Assembly (NCBI GenBank): GCA_017396085.1 | Contig: JAFQNC010000027.1 | Location: 1-59,402 of the forward strand | Direction: 5' to 3' | DNA: 59,402 bases | Source of the DNA: Tidjanibacter sp. | GTDB lineage: Bacteria > Bacteroidota > Bacteroidia > Bacteroidales > Rikenellaceae | Shown here: positions 37,350 through 45,430 of the stretch, piece by piece | Layout: each line of letters opens with the position of its first letter | Position numbering within the stretch: position 1 is the first letter of the stretch | Notes under the pieces: generated by a model | Seen by the model: only the letters and a program-made list of their open reading frames with translations | Database searches by the model: none | Told to the model about the DNA's origin: nothing | Position numbers and translations under genes: made by a program

Positions 37350-37970
37350 CTATTTTTCTTGTAAATCTTTGTTGTGTGTGCGGTGAACCCAGATGATGAT
37401 ACCCACGATAATCAGAGCCGAGGGAGGGAACAACATCAAACCATTGTTCACATAGCCGGCCTCGTAGAAACTCTCGGGGATAATCTGGTAGCCGAACAGG
37501 GTGCCGCTACCGAACAACTCCCTCACAAAGCCGATAATTACGAGCACTGCACCATAGCCAAGGCCGTTGCCGATACCATCGAGCAACGAAGGCAGCGGTT
37601 TGTTGGAGAGCGCAAAGGCCTCCACACGACCCATAATGATACAGTTGGTAATAATAAGGCCCACATAAACCGAAAGTTGTTTGCTCACGTCATAAACATA
37701 GGCTTTCAGCACATCGTTCACAACCGTAACGAGGGCAGCAATCACAACCAACTGCACGATGATACGGATACGGTCGGGAATACCGTTGCGCAACAGCGAC
37801 AACACAAGGTTGGAGAATGCACACACGGCGGTAACCGAAAGGCCCATCACGAGTGCGGGTTTAAGCTGTGTAGTAACTGCCAGTGCAGAGCAGATACCCA
37901 GAATCTGAACCAGAACAGGGTTGTTCTTTGCCAACGGATTAGTCAGCGATTGAAAAGTCTTGTTTCCCAT
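37350..37970 (-). CDS. nqrD: Na+-translocating NADH:quinone reductase subunit D
   Basis: A hydrophobic subunit of 206 residues from Met at 37970 (211 if the ATG at 37985 is used). The iron-sulfur cysteines shared with NqrE are in [12 protein letters not shown] and [14 protein letters not shown]. The start at 37970 ([12 protein letters not shown]) follows the nqrC stop by 4 bases; the earlier ATG would overlap nqrC by 11 bases. The protein is typical in length. Confidence 0.95.
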   Translation of the reverse strand: MGNKTFQSLTNPLAKNNPVLVQILGICSALAVTTQLKPALVMGLSVTAVCAFSNLVLSLLRNGIPDRIRIIVQLVVIAALVTVVNDVLKAYVYDVSKQLSVYVGLIITNCIIMGRVEAFALSNKPLPSLLDGIGNGLGYGAVLVIIGFVRELFGSGTLFGYQIIPESFYEAGYVNNGLMLFPPSALIIVGIIIWVHRTHNKDLQEK

Positions 37971-37974
37971 AGCG

Positions 37975-38700
37975 TTACTCTGCATTTACGGTTTCAACAA
38001 CTTCTGCCTCGGGGGTTGCTGTGCGACTCTTGAAGAAAGCGTCATAGCATTTGAGGCAGTCTTTAATCATATTCTCCAGTCCATCGGAGGTCTTGGTACC
38101 GCCGGTAACTGCATCAACCGAGTGAGCAGCACCCTGTGCACCGCCCTTAACCACGTTGATACCAACCAGTTGCTCGCCCTCATAGATGGTCTGGCCTTGG
38201 AATTGTGCCTGATACTTGGGAGTGGCAATCTCTGCGCCCAAACCGGGGGTCTCGCCGGCGTGGTCAAAGATTGCACCCTTGATGGTGTTCATATCGGCAC
38301 CCAGAGCGATGTAGCCCCAAATGTCGTCCCACAAGCCCTTGCCGGTCAGAGGAAGAACAACCTCACCGGTGGTCTTGTTCTCAAACACGGGGTACTCCCC
38401 TGCTGCAAAACTTGCAGGCAGGTCGAAGAGTTTTTTCAAAGGAGTAGCGGTGGTGTTGATAACCTCACCCTCCTTGTTTACCACATAGGCATCAATCACG
38501 CTATCGTAGCTGCCCTTTGCAAGGCCCATAGATGCCACGATGGCGTCTTTCTTCTCGTTGAGCTCGTTAGCCTCCTGCCTATCCTTCAGCGAGAGCGAAG
38601 TGAATGCCAACAGCACTGCAACGATAATTACCATTACGGTCGAATAGAAAACGATGTAGGCGTTGCTGTTTTTGCCGCCCAAAAATCCTTTTTTGCTCAT
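37975..38700 (-). CDS. nqrC: Na+-translocating NADH:quinone reductase subunit C
   Basis: A 241-residue subunit with one N-terminal helix (about residues 14-34) and a periplasmic FMN-binding domain. The covalent FMN is attached to the last Thr of an (S/T)GxT motif; here it reads [12 protein letters not shown] near residue 210, a mild variant of the common SGAT. It lies 18 bases after nqrB. Confidence 0.95.
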   Translation of the reverse strand: MSKKGFLGGKNSNAYIVFYSTVMVIIVAVLLAFTSLSLKDRQEANELNEKKDAIVASMGLAKGSYDSVIDAYVVNKEGEVINTTATPLKKLFDLPASFAAGEYPVFENKTTGEVVLPLTGKGLWDDIWGYIALGADMNTIKGAIFDHAGETPGLGAEIATPKYQAQFQGQTIYEGEQLVGINVVKGGAQGAAHSVDAVTGGTKTSDGLENMIKDCLKCYDAFFKSRTATPEAEVVETVNAE

Positions 38701-38718
38701 ATCTCTATCCTCCTTATT

Positions 38719-39897
38719 TTATGCGTTAATGGTTTTAGCAGCCCTCTTGGCCCTACGGTTGCGGCGACCAATGTTGGCCTGCACAACATAGTGGTCCACA
38801 ACGGGAGCCAGTGCGTTCATAAAGATGATGGCGAGCATCATACCCTCGGGGTAGCCGGTGTTGAATACCCTCACCAGCACAGCCAGAGCACCAATCATAA
38901 AGCCCACGATGTACTTACCGGTGTTGGTCTGAGCCGAGGTTACGGGGTCGGTCGCCATAAACACTGCACCGAATGCAAAGCCACCCAGCAGCAGGTGCTG
39001 CCAAGCGGGCAGAGCCATATAGTGCTCGGTGGGGGTTGTGGGAACCGCAGGGGCAATCAGATTGAAGATGCCACCCATTACAAGGCCACCCACAAATACG
39101 CTCAACATAGTCCTCCAACTTGCCGTACCCGTTGCGAGCAACACGATGGCACCCAACAGGATGCACAGGGTGGAAGTCTCGCCCACGCTACCAGGGATGG
39201 TACCGATGAAGGCATCCAGCATCGACACGCTGGTGGTACCGGTGTTGGCCAACTCGCCCAGAGGAGTTGCGCCCGTGCGTGCATCCGCAAACCACACAGC
39301 CTCGCCCGAAATGCTCGAGGTGTAGGAGAAGAAGATGAACAGACGAGCCAGCAGTGCGGGGTTGAAGATGTTCATACCCGTACCACCAAAAATCTCCTTA
39401 CCGATAACCACAGCAAAGGCGGTAGCCAATGCGGTCATCCACAGCGGAGTGCCAATGGGAATAATCAGCGGAATGAGAATACCCGACACAAAGAAGCCCT
39501 CATTGACCTCCTCCTTGCGGATTTGAGCAAATGCACACTCAATCGAAAGACCCACAACGTAGGTTACCAAAATCGAGGGCAACATCTGCCAGAAACCCCA
39601 CCAGAAGTTCTGCCAAATGGTGTAGTCGGCTCCGTCAATCCTCTGGAAACCAATGTTCCACATACCGAACAGGATGGTCGGCACAAGAGCGATGATTACC
39701 ATAAACATTGTGCGCTTCATATCGTTGCAGTCGCGCACGTGAGCACCTTTTTTGGTTACATCAGTAGGCACATAGAAAAATGTCTCCATTGCCTCATAAA
39801 ACGAGTGCAGCCACGAGAGTTTACCGCCCTCCGAGAAGGTGGGAGCAAACTTGTCGAGCAGTCGTTTAGGAAGTGGTTTATTGTTATTCTGCTTCAT
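38719..39897 (-). CDS. nqrB: Na+-translocating NADH:quinone reductase subunit B
   Basis: A 392-residue membrane subunit with about ten helices that carries riboflavin and a covalent FMN and forms the sodium pathway. The FMN threonine is in DARTGATPLGELANTG. MKRTMFMVIIALVPTILFGMWN is the usual first helix region. It follows nqrA by 4 bases. Nothing suggests altered function. Confidence 0.96.
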   Translation of the reverse strand: MKQNNNKPLPKRLLDKFAPTFSEGGKLSWLHSFYEAMETFFYVPTDVTKKGAHVRDCNDMKRTMFMVIIALVPTILFGMWNIGFQRIDGADYTIWQNFWWGFWQMLPSILVTYVVGLSIECAFAQIRKEEVNEGFFVSGILIPLIIPIGTPLWMTALATAFAVVIGKEIFGGTGMNIFNPALLARLFIFFSYTSSISGEAVWFADARTGATPLGELANTGTTSVSMLDAFIGTIPGSVGETSTLCILLGAIVLLATGTASWRTMLSVFVGGLVMGGIFNLIAPAVPTTPTEHYMALPAWQHLLLGGFAFGAVFMATDPVTSAQTNTGKYIVGFMIGALAVLVRVFNTGYPEGMMLAIIFMNALAPVVDHYVVQANIGRRNRRAKRAAKTINA

Positions 39898-39901
39898 AGT
39901 C

Positions 39902-41254
39902 CTACATCTCTTTAATCATAAGGTTAATACCATCCCTTACAAGGGCTTGCAGATTTTGCTTCGAGGGGTCCACGAACTCACACAGGGCAACATCCTCTTC
40001 CACAATCTCATAGATACCGAGATTTTCCATCTTCTCAAGGTCGCCTGCAAGGATGGCCTTGAAGAGATACATCGGGTAGATATCCATCGGGAGATACTTC
40101 TCATAGAGGCCGGTAACCACAAAGGGCCTCTCGCCACCATTCACGCCCGTTGCGAGGTTGTAGCGCTTCTTGGGCATCAGCCACGAGAAGTAGGTCCTCG
40201 ATACGGAGAGTTTGTTCAGGCGGGGAGCCAACCAACCGATGAGCTCCAACTCGCCACCCTCGGGAATAACGGTAACCTGCGAGGAGTAGAGGCTCATATA
40301 GTCGTTAGCCGTTACCTTCTTGCCGGTCAGCACGTTACCCTCAATAATGCGGAACTTGCTGCCACCTGCTTGGGGTTTGATGCGGCAAGGCATAAGCACC
40401 TGTACAAGCGATGCACCAACCATAGCCCTAACATATTGGGGGTGAGCAACCTGCGAGCCGCAAACGGCATAGGTTTTGGTCATATCCAACTTGCCATTCA
40501 GCACAAGGCGACCGATGATTGCCACGTTCTGCACGCCCACGGTCCACACCTTCTCGCCCTTGTTGATGGGGTCGATGTGGTGAATCTGCACGCCAACGTT
40601 ACCTGCGGGGTGAGGACCTGCAAAGTGGTGCTTCTCAACGCCCTGTACAGCCTCCAAAATGCTCTCGCCCTTTGCGGGAAGGCTCAAGTGAACATTGGGG
40701 CAAAGCACTTTAAGTGCGTCAAAACCAGCCTGCACAGCCTCCATATCCTCTTTCAGAGCCACATTCATATCGGGAGCCAAAGGTGCGGTGTCAAAACCCG
40801 AAACAAAAATAGCCTTCGGGGTATCCTTCGAATCAGCGATAATTCCATAGGGACGCTGAATAATCGAAGCCCAAAGACCACTTTCGAGCAACACTGCCAC
40901 CAACTCCTCCCTCGAAGCCTTCCTGAGGTCGATGCTGAAAGGTTTGTAACTCTGCTGTTCATCGGCCATCACCTCAATGGCGAGAAGTTTGCGCTTCTCT
41001 CCACGGCGAACAGCCGAAACACTACCGCTGACGGGCGAAGTGAACATCACCTCCGGATGTGCCTTATCATAGAAAAGCGCACTACCGGCCAAGACTTTGT
41101 CCCCTTCTGCCACCAACAGCTTAGGTACGACTCCCTCAAAGGCGAGTGGCGACACAGCATAACGTTCTCCAATAGAGAGTGTTACCACTTGTTTCTCTGC
41201 CTCACCCACGAGTTTAATGTCGAGACCTTTTTTGATTTTAATGACTTTCGACAT
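39902..41254 (-). CDS. nqrA: Na+-translocating NADH:quinone reductase subunit A
   Basis: A 450-residue soluble cytoplasmic subunit, the usual length. It begins KVIKIKKGLDIKLVGEAEKQV, the standard opening of NqrA, and includes GPHPAGNVGVQIHHIDPINKGEKVWTV-type wording (given here only in part). It is the first gene of the operon and is preceded by a -7 box. The complex oxidises NADH, reduces quinone and exports Na+. Confidence 0.96.
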   Translation of the reverse strand: MSKVIKIKKGLDIKLVGEAEKQVVTLSIGERYAVSPLAFEGVVPKLLVAEGDKVLAGSALFYDKAHPEVMFTSPVSGSVSAVRRGEKRKLLAIEVMADEQQSYKPFSIDLRKASREELVAVLLESGLWASIIQRPYGIIADSKDTPKAIFVSGFDTAPLAPDMNVALKEDMEAVQAGFDALKVLCPNVHLSLPAKGESILEAVQGVEKHHFAGPHPAGNVGVQIHHIDPINKGEKVWTVGVQNVAIIGRLVLNGKLDMTKTYAVCGSQVAHPQYVRAMVGASLVQVLMPCRIKPQAGGSKFRIIEGNVLTGKKVTANDYMSLYSSQVTVIPEGGELELIGWLAPRLNKLSVSRTYFSWLMPKKRYNLATGVNGGERPFVVTGLYEKYLPMDIYPMYLFKAILAGDLEKMENLGIYEIVEEDVALCEFVDPSKQNLQALVRDGINLMIKEM

Positions 41255-41332
41255 AATCTGTTAAGTGTGAATTTTGAAATTATTTTGTGTTGTTGTATGT
41301 GCAATATTCGCGTTATCCCCTAAAAACGCGCA

Positions 41333-41340
41333 CAAATATA
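41333..41340 (-). promoter_or_regulatory. -7 box of the nqr operon promoter
   Basis: On the minus strand TATATTTG is an exact TAnnTTTG. The predicted 5' UTR is about 70 bases and its start can form a small stem CGCGTT/AACGCG. The -33 element is not clear. Confidence 0.6.
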
Positions 41341-41410
41341 CTCTTTTTTTATAAATAGGTAAACTATTGTGTTATTATTTTCACACTTTTTTGCTATTGC
41401 GAAATTTGTA

Positions 41411-41418
41411 TACCTTTG
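41411..41418 (+). promoter_or_regulatory. -7 box of the tatD-tcdA promoter
   Basis: TACCTTTG matches TAnnTTTG. It places the transcript start near 41425, which rules out the upstream in-frame ATG at 41369 as the tatD start. Confidence 0.6.
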
Positions 41419-41440
41419 TGGCGAAGAAAAAGAGTGTAGA

Positions 41441-42082
41441 GTGATACCGTTTGTAGACATACACACCCACCTCGCCCTTGCGGAGGGTACGGTTGGCCTC
41501 ATTTCCCACCGACTCGGCATTGAGCCGACCGCAGGGCTTGGGGCTGCCTGCTCCGTGGGCATACACCCTTGGGATGTTGATAGGATTGAACAGGTGGCTC
41601 TGAAATTGGAAAAATTGCACACACTTCCCGCTCGTGCCATTGGCGAAGCGGGGCTTGATAGAGCGTGCGATGCGGATTTTGTCAGGCAAAAGGAAATTTT
41701 TGAAAGACAGGTTGTTATAGCATCTGAGCGAAACCTTCCCTTGATTATTCACTGCGTGAGAGCACAGAGTGAGATTTTGGCAATTTTGCGCCACTACCCC
41801 AACCTCAAAGCCGCAATTTTCCACGGCTTTATCAGCTCGCCGGAGCAAGCCTCCGAACTGACTTCGCGCGGCTACTTCCTCTCGTTTGGCTTTGGAGCCC
41901 TGCGCTCGCCCAAGACGGTAAATGCCCTAAGGGCGTGTCCAAGTAGTGCATTGTTCCTTGAGAGCGACACCGCAAAGAATGGTATTTCCACTCTGTATGA
42001 GCAAGTTGCCGAGGTACGAAAGGTAGACATAGCAACACTTAAAAGAGAAATTTACGATAACTACATAAGAATTTTTGGATGA
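41441..42082 (+). CDS. TatD-family metal-dependent hydrolase
   Basis: A 213-residue amidohydrolase-fold nuclease, shorter than the usual 255-265. Metal ligands can be followed: HTH in PFVDIHTHLA, Glu in AIGEAGLD, His in LIIHCVRAQ, His in AIFHGF and the Asp in LFLESDTAKNG. The start is taken as the GTG at 41441, because the -7 box lies at 41411 and the family begins just before the HxH motif; an ATG at 41369 would precede the promoter. TatD proteins act as 3'-5' DNA/RNA exonucleases or D-tyrosyl-tRNA-type hydrolases; the exact role is open. It overlaps tcdA by 4 bases (ATGA). Confidence 0.88.
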   Translation: MIPFVDIHTHLALAEGTVGLISHRLGIEPTAGLGAACSVGIHPWDVDRIEQVALKLEKLHTLPARAIGEAGLDRACDADFVRQKEIFERQVVIASERNLPLIIHCVRAQSEILAILRHYPNLKAAIFHGFISSPEQASELTSRGYFLSFGFGALRSPKTVNALRACPSSALFLESDTAKNGISTLYEQVAEVRKVDIATLKREIYDNYIRIFG

Positions 42083-42798
42083 GTTGGACTGAGAGGACCG
42101 AACTATTGTTGGGCGAAGAGAAACTCAACATCCTGCGCAATGCACACGTGCTGGTCGTTGGGCTTGGGGGCGTTGGTGCCTATGCGGCAGAGATGATTGC
42201 AAGGGCAGGCGTGGGGCGTATGACCATAGCCGATGCCGACACCGTAGGGGTGTCAAACATCAATCGCCAATTGCTTGCGCTCAATTCTACCATTGGTAGA
42301 GAAAAGAGTGCCGTTATGGCTGAGCGACTGCGAGATATAAACCCGCAAATCGAACTCAATGTGGTGTGCGACTACATCCGCGATGAAAAGACCTACACCC
42401 TGCTTGACGCCGCCTCCTACGACTATGTTGTGGATTGCATCGACACCCTTTCACCAAAGGTAAATCTCATCGCAGCGGCCCTTGAAAGGGGTATTCCTGT
42501 GGTTAGTTCTATGGGTGCAGGGGCAAAGACTGACCCCACGTTGATTGAGGTGAAGGACATTGGCAAGAGCCACCACTGCCCGCTGGCTCATATGTTGCGC
42601 AAAAGACTGCACAAACTCGGTATTCGCAGTGGTTTTTATGCTGTATTTTCGCCGGAGCCCGTAAGGGAGGGGGCGATGATTATAGCCGAGGAGACAAACA
42701 AGAAATCAAATGTGGGCACAATCTCCTACATTCCTGCCACTTTTGGTTGTGTTTGTGCCAGTGTTGTCATCCGAGATTTGCTCGGAGAGATGCAGTAA
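42079..42798 (+). CDS. tcdA: tRNA threonylcarbamoyladenosine dehydratase
   Basis: A 239-residue E1-like ThiF/MoeB-fold enzyme. It cyclises t6A37 in tRNA to ct6A with ATP. The nucleotide-binding start is VLVVGLGGVGAYAAEMIARAGVG, with the Asp of IADADTV and the Asn/Arg of NINRQ. YDYVVDCIDTLSPKVNLI and the GAGAKTDPT segment match TcdA (formerly CsdL/YgdL) rather than ThiF or MoeB. It overlaps tatD by 4 bases. A terminator follows after about 60 bases. Confidence 0.92.
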   Translation: MSWTERTELLLGEEKLNILRNAHVLVVGLGGVGAYAAEMIARAGVGRMTIADADTVGVSNINRQLLALNSTIGREKSAVMAERLRDINPQIELNVVCDYIRDEKTYTLLDAASYDYVVDCIDTLSPKVNLIAAALERGIPVVSSMGAGAKTDPTLIEVKDIGKSHHCPLAHMLRKRLHKLGIRSGFYAVFSPEPVREGAMIIAEETNKKSNVGTISYIPATFGCVCASVVIRDLLGEMQ

Positions 42799-42860
42799 AA
42801 ACTCTACAAACCGCCCTTATAATAATACGTAGGCGGCTTTTCAACTATACAAACACACAA

Positions 42861-42888
42861 AAAGCGAGGGCCGAGAAGCCCTCGCTTT
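42861..42888 (+). terminator. Terminator after tcdA
   Basis: Arms AAAGCGAGGGC (42861-42871) and GCCCTCGCTTT (42878-42888) with a 6-base loop, followed by a T-rich stretch. A weaker CCGCC/GGCGG stem lies about 40 bases earlier. Confidence 0.8.
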
Positions 42889-42940
42889 GACTTTTTATCT
42901 TTTTGTAACCATCTTACAGGATTCGCAAATTTGGTTGAAA

Positions 42941-42988
42941 CAACACTTAAAAGTGTTGCACGTTTTGTAAAAATTATTCTTATATTTG
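42941..42988 (+). promoter_or_regulatory. Promoter of the AT-rich cassette with an 18-bp palindromic operator
   Basis: The -7 box TATATTTG is at 42981-42988. The likely -33 TTG (42956-42958) lies inside a palindrome CAACACTT-AA-AAGTGTTG (42941-42958). A protein bound there would block the promoter, so the cassette is probably regulated. Confidence 0.6.
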
Positions 42989-43269
42989 TGGTGTCGAAAG
43001 GCTTATTGCCCGTAGATAAATATATTTCGAAAGTGTTTTTCGATTTTGTCCTTGCTTGAAAATGTGGAAGTTTTCTGAATGAAAGGATAAACGAACAGCA
43101 CTCATTCCTTGTATAGTCGTGTGGCTATGCACGTTTTTTGCGTGCAAACACCCCATACTATTCAAGTGTGGGGCATTGTAGCGTTTATTTTCATTCGGGT
43201 CATTCCACAACCTTCAAGCTGATAAACGAAAATCAACTCCACACTTTCTTTTTTTTACTAACTCGGAGT
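42989..43269 (+). other. Long structured leader of the AT-rich cassette
   Basis: No gene is seen in these 280 bases between promoter and first ORF. They contain several stems: TGCACG/CGTGCA (43128-43146), CCCCATAC/GTGTGGGG with one mismatch (43151-43173), and an inverted repeat in which 43182-43196 can pair either with 43077-43093 or, over seven bases, with 43222-43228. Competing pairings like this are seen in regulatory leaders; I recognise no known riboswitch. Confidence 0.4.
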
Positions 43270-43662
43270 ATGGGGTTCCTCCACAAAAAAATTAACAATA
43301 TGCTATTTTTTACAAGCGAGGAAAAGGCCGCCATTATGCGCCTTGCCATGGCTATGGTAAGTATTGATGGTGAAATTGCCAAGAAAGAGACAGCCTTGTG
43401 CGTTCTAGTTTCCACAAATCTCGAAATGGATGATTCTGAATTAGAATTGTCTGAGGCACTTGATTTTGCACAAGCAACTTACATTGTGTCTAATATGACA
43501 AAAGATGAAAAAACTTTTGTTTGTTCTTTTATTGCTAAAATTATTACTACAGATGGAGTTAGACATCCCGCTGAATTGAAATTATGGAACCTTATGTCTG
43601 CTATGTGTAATTTCCACTTATCACTTGATGATGCCGTAAGTAAATTTTTCGATTATGTTTAA
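43270..43662 (+). CDS. Unknown protein, possibly TerB-like
   Basis: An acidic, helical protein of 120 residues from Met at 43300, or 130 from Met at 43270. The run AIMRLAMAMVSIDGEIAKKET followed by helices and a second ITTDGVRHPAE resembles the TerB fold (paired helices with DGxI/DGxxxxxE turns). That match is by eye only. It is the first of three genes in an AT-rich block, overlaps the next gene by 8 bases, and follows a structured leader with a palindromic promoter. Codon use is clearly more AT-rich than in tcdA and fmt on either side, a sign of different origin. Confidence 0.65.
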   Translation: MGFLHKKINNMLFFTSEEKAAIMRLAMAMVSIDGEIAKKETALCVLVSTNLEMDDSELELSEALDFAQATYIVSNMTKDEKTFVCSFIAKIITTDGVRHPAELKLWNLMSAMCNFHLSLDDAVSKFFDYV

Positions 43663-43981
43663 TTATCTATTTGGTCAAAAAAAAGTTTTAATACCACTAC
43701 GAGAGAGGTATGAAGCAATAATTCAAGCACTTTCTAATGATGGCAAGGCTGTTATCTTCAAAGAGAATAAAACCTCCGTATCTTGGGGAATGGCGAATGC
43801 TTTTGCAAAAACAATTTATACTTTAAAAGATGACAACGAAGACTACATAACTATCACGTATTCTTCCGAGTCAGCATTATTTGGCTCTTATTTCAAAGAA
43901 TGGATATTCTCAAAACAATCAAGCACGGAAGATATACTCTTGAAGATAGGCATAGACACACTTAATCTATTTCAAAAATGA
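43655..43981 (+). CDS. Unknown protein of the AT-rich cassette
   Basis: A 108-residue soluble protein with no family I recognise. It begins MFNYLFGQKKVLIPLRERYE and seems to alternate helix and strand (KAVIFKENKTSVSWGM, EDYITITYSSES). It overlaps the TerB-like gene by 8 bases and the next gene by 4 bases (ATGA), so the three are translationally coupled and very likely work together. No signal peptide or membrane segment is seen. Confidence 0.65.
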   Translation: MFNYLFGQKKVLIPLRERYEAIIQALSNDGKAVIFKENKTSVSWGMANAFAKTIYTLKDDNEDYITITYSSESALFGSYFKEWIFSKQSSTEDILLKIGIDTLNLFQK

Positions 43982-44397
43982 ACACAAGAAGACACGGCAG
44001 AATTGTACATTACTGCAATCTACTAAAACTAAGAAGTTGGGATAAAAAAGATGTCATCGACTACCTTGATGCCTATTTTGAAAATCCAAGGTCTACAAAT
44101 TCTATGTCGCTTAGGAAGAAAATACTGCAATTGGAGTTAGACAATATAGCTGATAGTATAATTGATTATATTAATGGAGAGGAAAGGGATTTCAAAGAGT
44201 ATAAAACTCGTTATCCAGACACTCCTGATGAGTTAATATGGCCGAAAATTTATGGCGATTATGACAAACTTATTAACCAACATATTACACAAGCAAAAGA
44301 TGTTGCTCGCACCGATACCGCTGCAAAAGGATGCTTTTATTTTTCCTATTTAATACCCGTCATCATCCTTATAATAATACTGTGTACTAATTGCTAA
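43978..44397 (+). CDS. Unknown tail-anchored membrane protein of the AT-rich cassette
   Basis: A 139-residue protein with a charged helical body and a single C-terminal hydrophobic segment (FYFSYLIPVIILIIILC, about residues 119-137), which suggests a tail anchor with the bulk of the protein in the cytoplasm. No known domain is recognised. It overlaps the previous gene by 4 bases, and a strong bidirectional terminator follows its stop directly. It is the last gene of the cassette. Confidence 0.65.
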   Translation: MNTRRHGRIVHYCNLLKLRSWDKKDVIDYLDAYFENPRSTNSMSLRKKILQLELDNIADSIIDYINGEERDFKEYKTRYPDTPDELIWPKIYGDYDKLINQHITQAKDVARTDTAAKGCFYFSYLIPVIILIIILCTNC

Positions 44398-44435
44398 TGT
44401 AAAAAAATGCGCTATTTGGCGCATTTTTTTACATT
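44396..44435. terminator. Bidirectional terminator between the cassette and fmt
   Basis: A perfect 17-bp stem (44396-44412 with 44419-44435), loop TATTTG, with A7 and T7 runs inside the arms, so it serves both converging transcripts. Confidence 0.9.
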
Positions 44436-44440
44436 AACAT

Positions 44441-45403
44441 TTAATAGAACTGATAGCCTGTAATATTCCTAAAACCTCGCAAAAGGTCCTCGGTTGTCAT
44501 TCTTTTTTTGCCCGAAAGTTGCAGTTCTTTCACATCAATCACACCATCGGCGCACACAACTTTAATGTAGTGTTTATCATCCGAGAGAATGGTGCCCGCC
44601 GACTTACCGCTACCCTCGCCCGCTTCAAACGATGCTTCAAAAATCTTAGCCGTGAGGTTTTCGCCCAATGCACCCCAAGCGGCAGGATAAGGCGAAAGAC
44701 CTCGTATTTGGTTGATGATAAGTGTTCCGTTTTGCGAAAAATCAATGTGGCAATCCTCCTTGAAAATCTTGGGTGCGGGTTTGAGTTCAACCCCCTCCAG
44801 CATACTCTCTTGCTCCATTGGAGTACATTCGCCCGCAGCGAGTTTCTCCACCGTTTCAAGCACCAAGTTCACACCACAATACATTAACTTATCGTGCAGA
44901 GTACCAACATTGTCAGACGGCTCAATCTCAACCTTTACTTGACCTATCACTGCCCCCTCGTCAATCTGCGGATTGAGCAGGAAAGTGGTAACGCCCGTAA
45001 CCGTTTCGCCATTCATAATCGCCCTATTGATTGGGGCCGCACCTCTATATTGCGGAAGCAACGAAGCGTGCAGATTGAAGGTACCCAAGCGTGGGGCCGC
45101 CCAGATGACCTCGGGCAACATCCTGAAAGCAATCACAATGCCCAAGTCGGCATCGAGAGCCTTGAAAGCCTCCACAAACTCCTCATTTTTCAGTTTTTCG
45201 GGCTGCATAATGGGCAGGCCAACCTCACTGGCGTAGCGTTTCACGGCACTCTCGTTCACCTTTAATCCCCTACCCGATGGTTTGTCGGGCGTGGTAACAA
45301 CGGCCACAACATTATATCCGCCCTCCACAAGGGCCTTCAGAGGGGCAACCGCAAAATCGGGCGTACCCATATATACAATGCGCAAATCTTTGGCTTGTTT
45401 CAT
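44441..45403 (-). CDS. fmt: Methionyl-tRNA formyltransferase
   Basis: A 320-residue Fmt that formylates initiator Met-tRNA with 10-formyl-THF. The N-terminal formyltransferase domain begins RIVYMGTPDFAVAPLKALVEGG and continues with TTPDKPSGRG. The catalytic Asn-His motif is in FNLHASLLPQYRGAAPINRAI and the Asp is in TTFLLNPQIDEGAVIG. The C-terminal OB-like domain follows from about residue 205. It is the last gene of the set ABC permease, LptF/G, fmt, 27 bases after the LptF/G gene. Confidence 0.96.
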   Translation of the reverse strand: MKQAKDLRIVYMGTPDFAVAPLKALVEGGYNVVAVVTTPDKPSGRGLKVNESAVKRYASEVGLPIMQPEKLKNEEFVEAFKALDADLGIVIAFRMLPEVIWAAPRLGTFNLHASLLPQYRGAAPINRAIMNGETVTGVTTFLLNPQIDEGAVIGQVKVEIEPSDNVGTLHDKLMYCGVNLVLETVEKLAAGECTPMEQESMLEGVELKPAPKIFKEDCHIDFSQNGTLIINQIRGLSPYPAAWGALGENLTAKIFEASFEAGEGSGKSAGTILSDDKHYIKVVCADGVIDVKELQLSGKKRMTTEDLLRGFRNITGYQFY

Positions 45404-45430
45404 ACGAAAAATATATTTACAAAACGGATT

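Noticed and set aside
38030..38110. Defective NqrC because its flavin motif is TGGT instead of SGAT
   Set aside because: The flavin-linked Thr is present and the first position Ser/Thr is commonly exchanged; not evidence of lost function.
37960..39915. A 651-codon open frame on the plus strand
   Set aside because: It is antisense to nqrC and nqrB, with no promoter and no protein-like motifs.
43077..43230. Known riboswitch class in the cassette leader
   Set aside because: None of the motifs I know (TPP, cobalamin, SAM, guanidine, preQ1) is recognisable.
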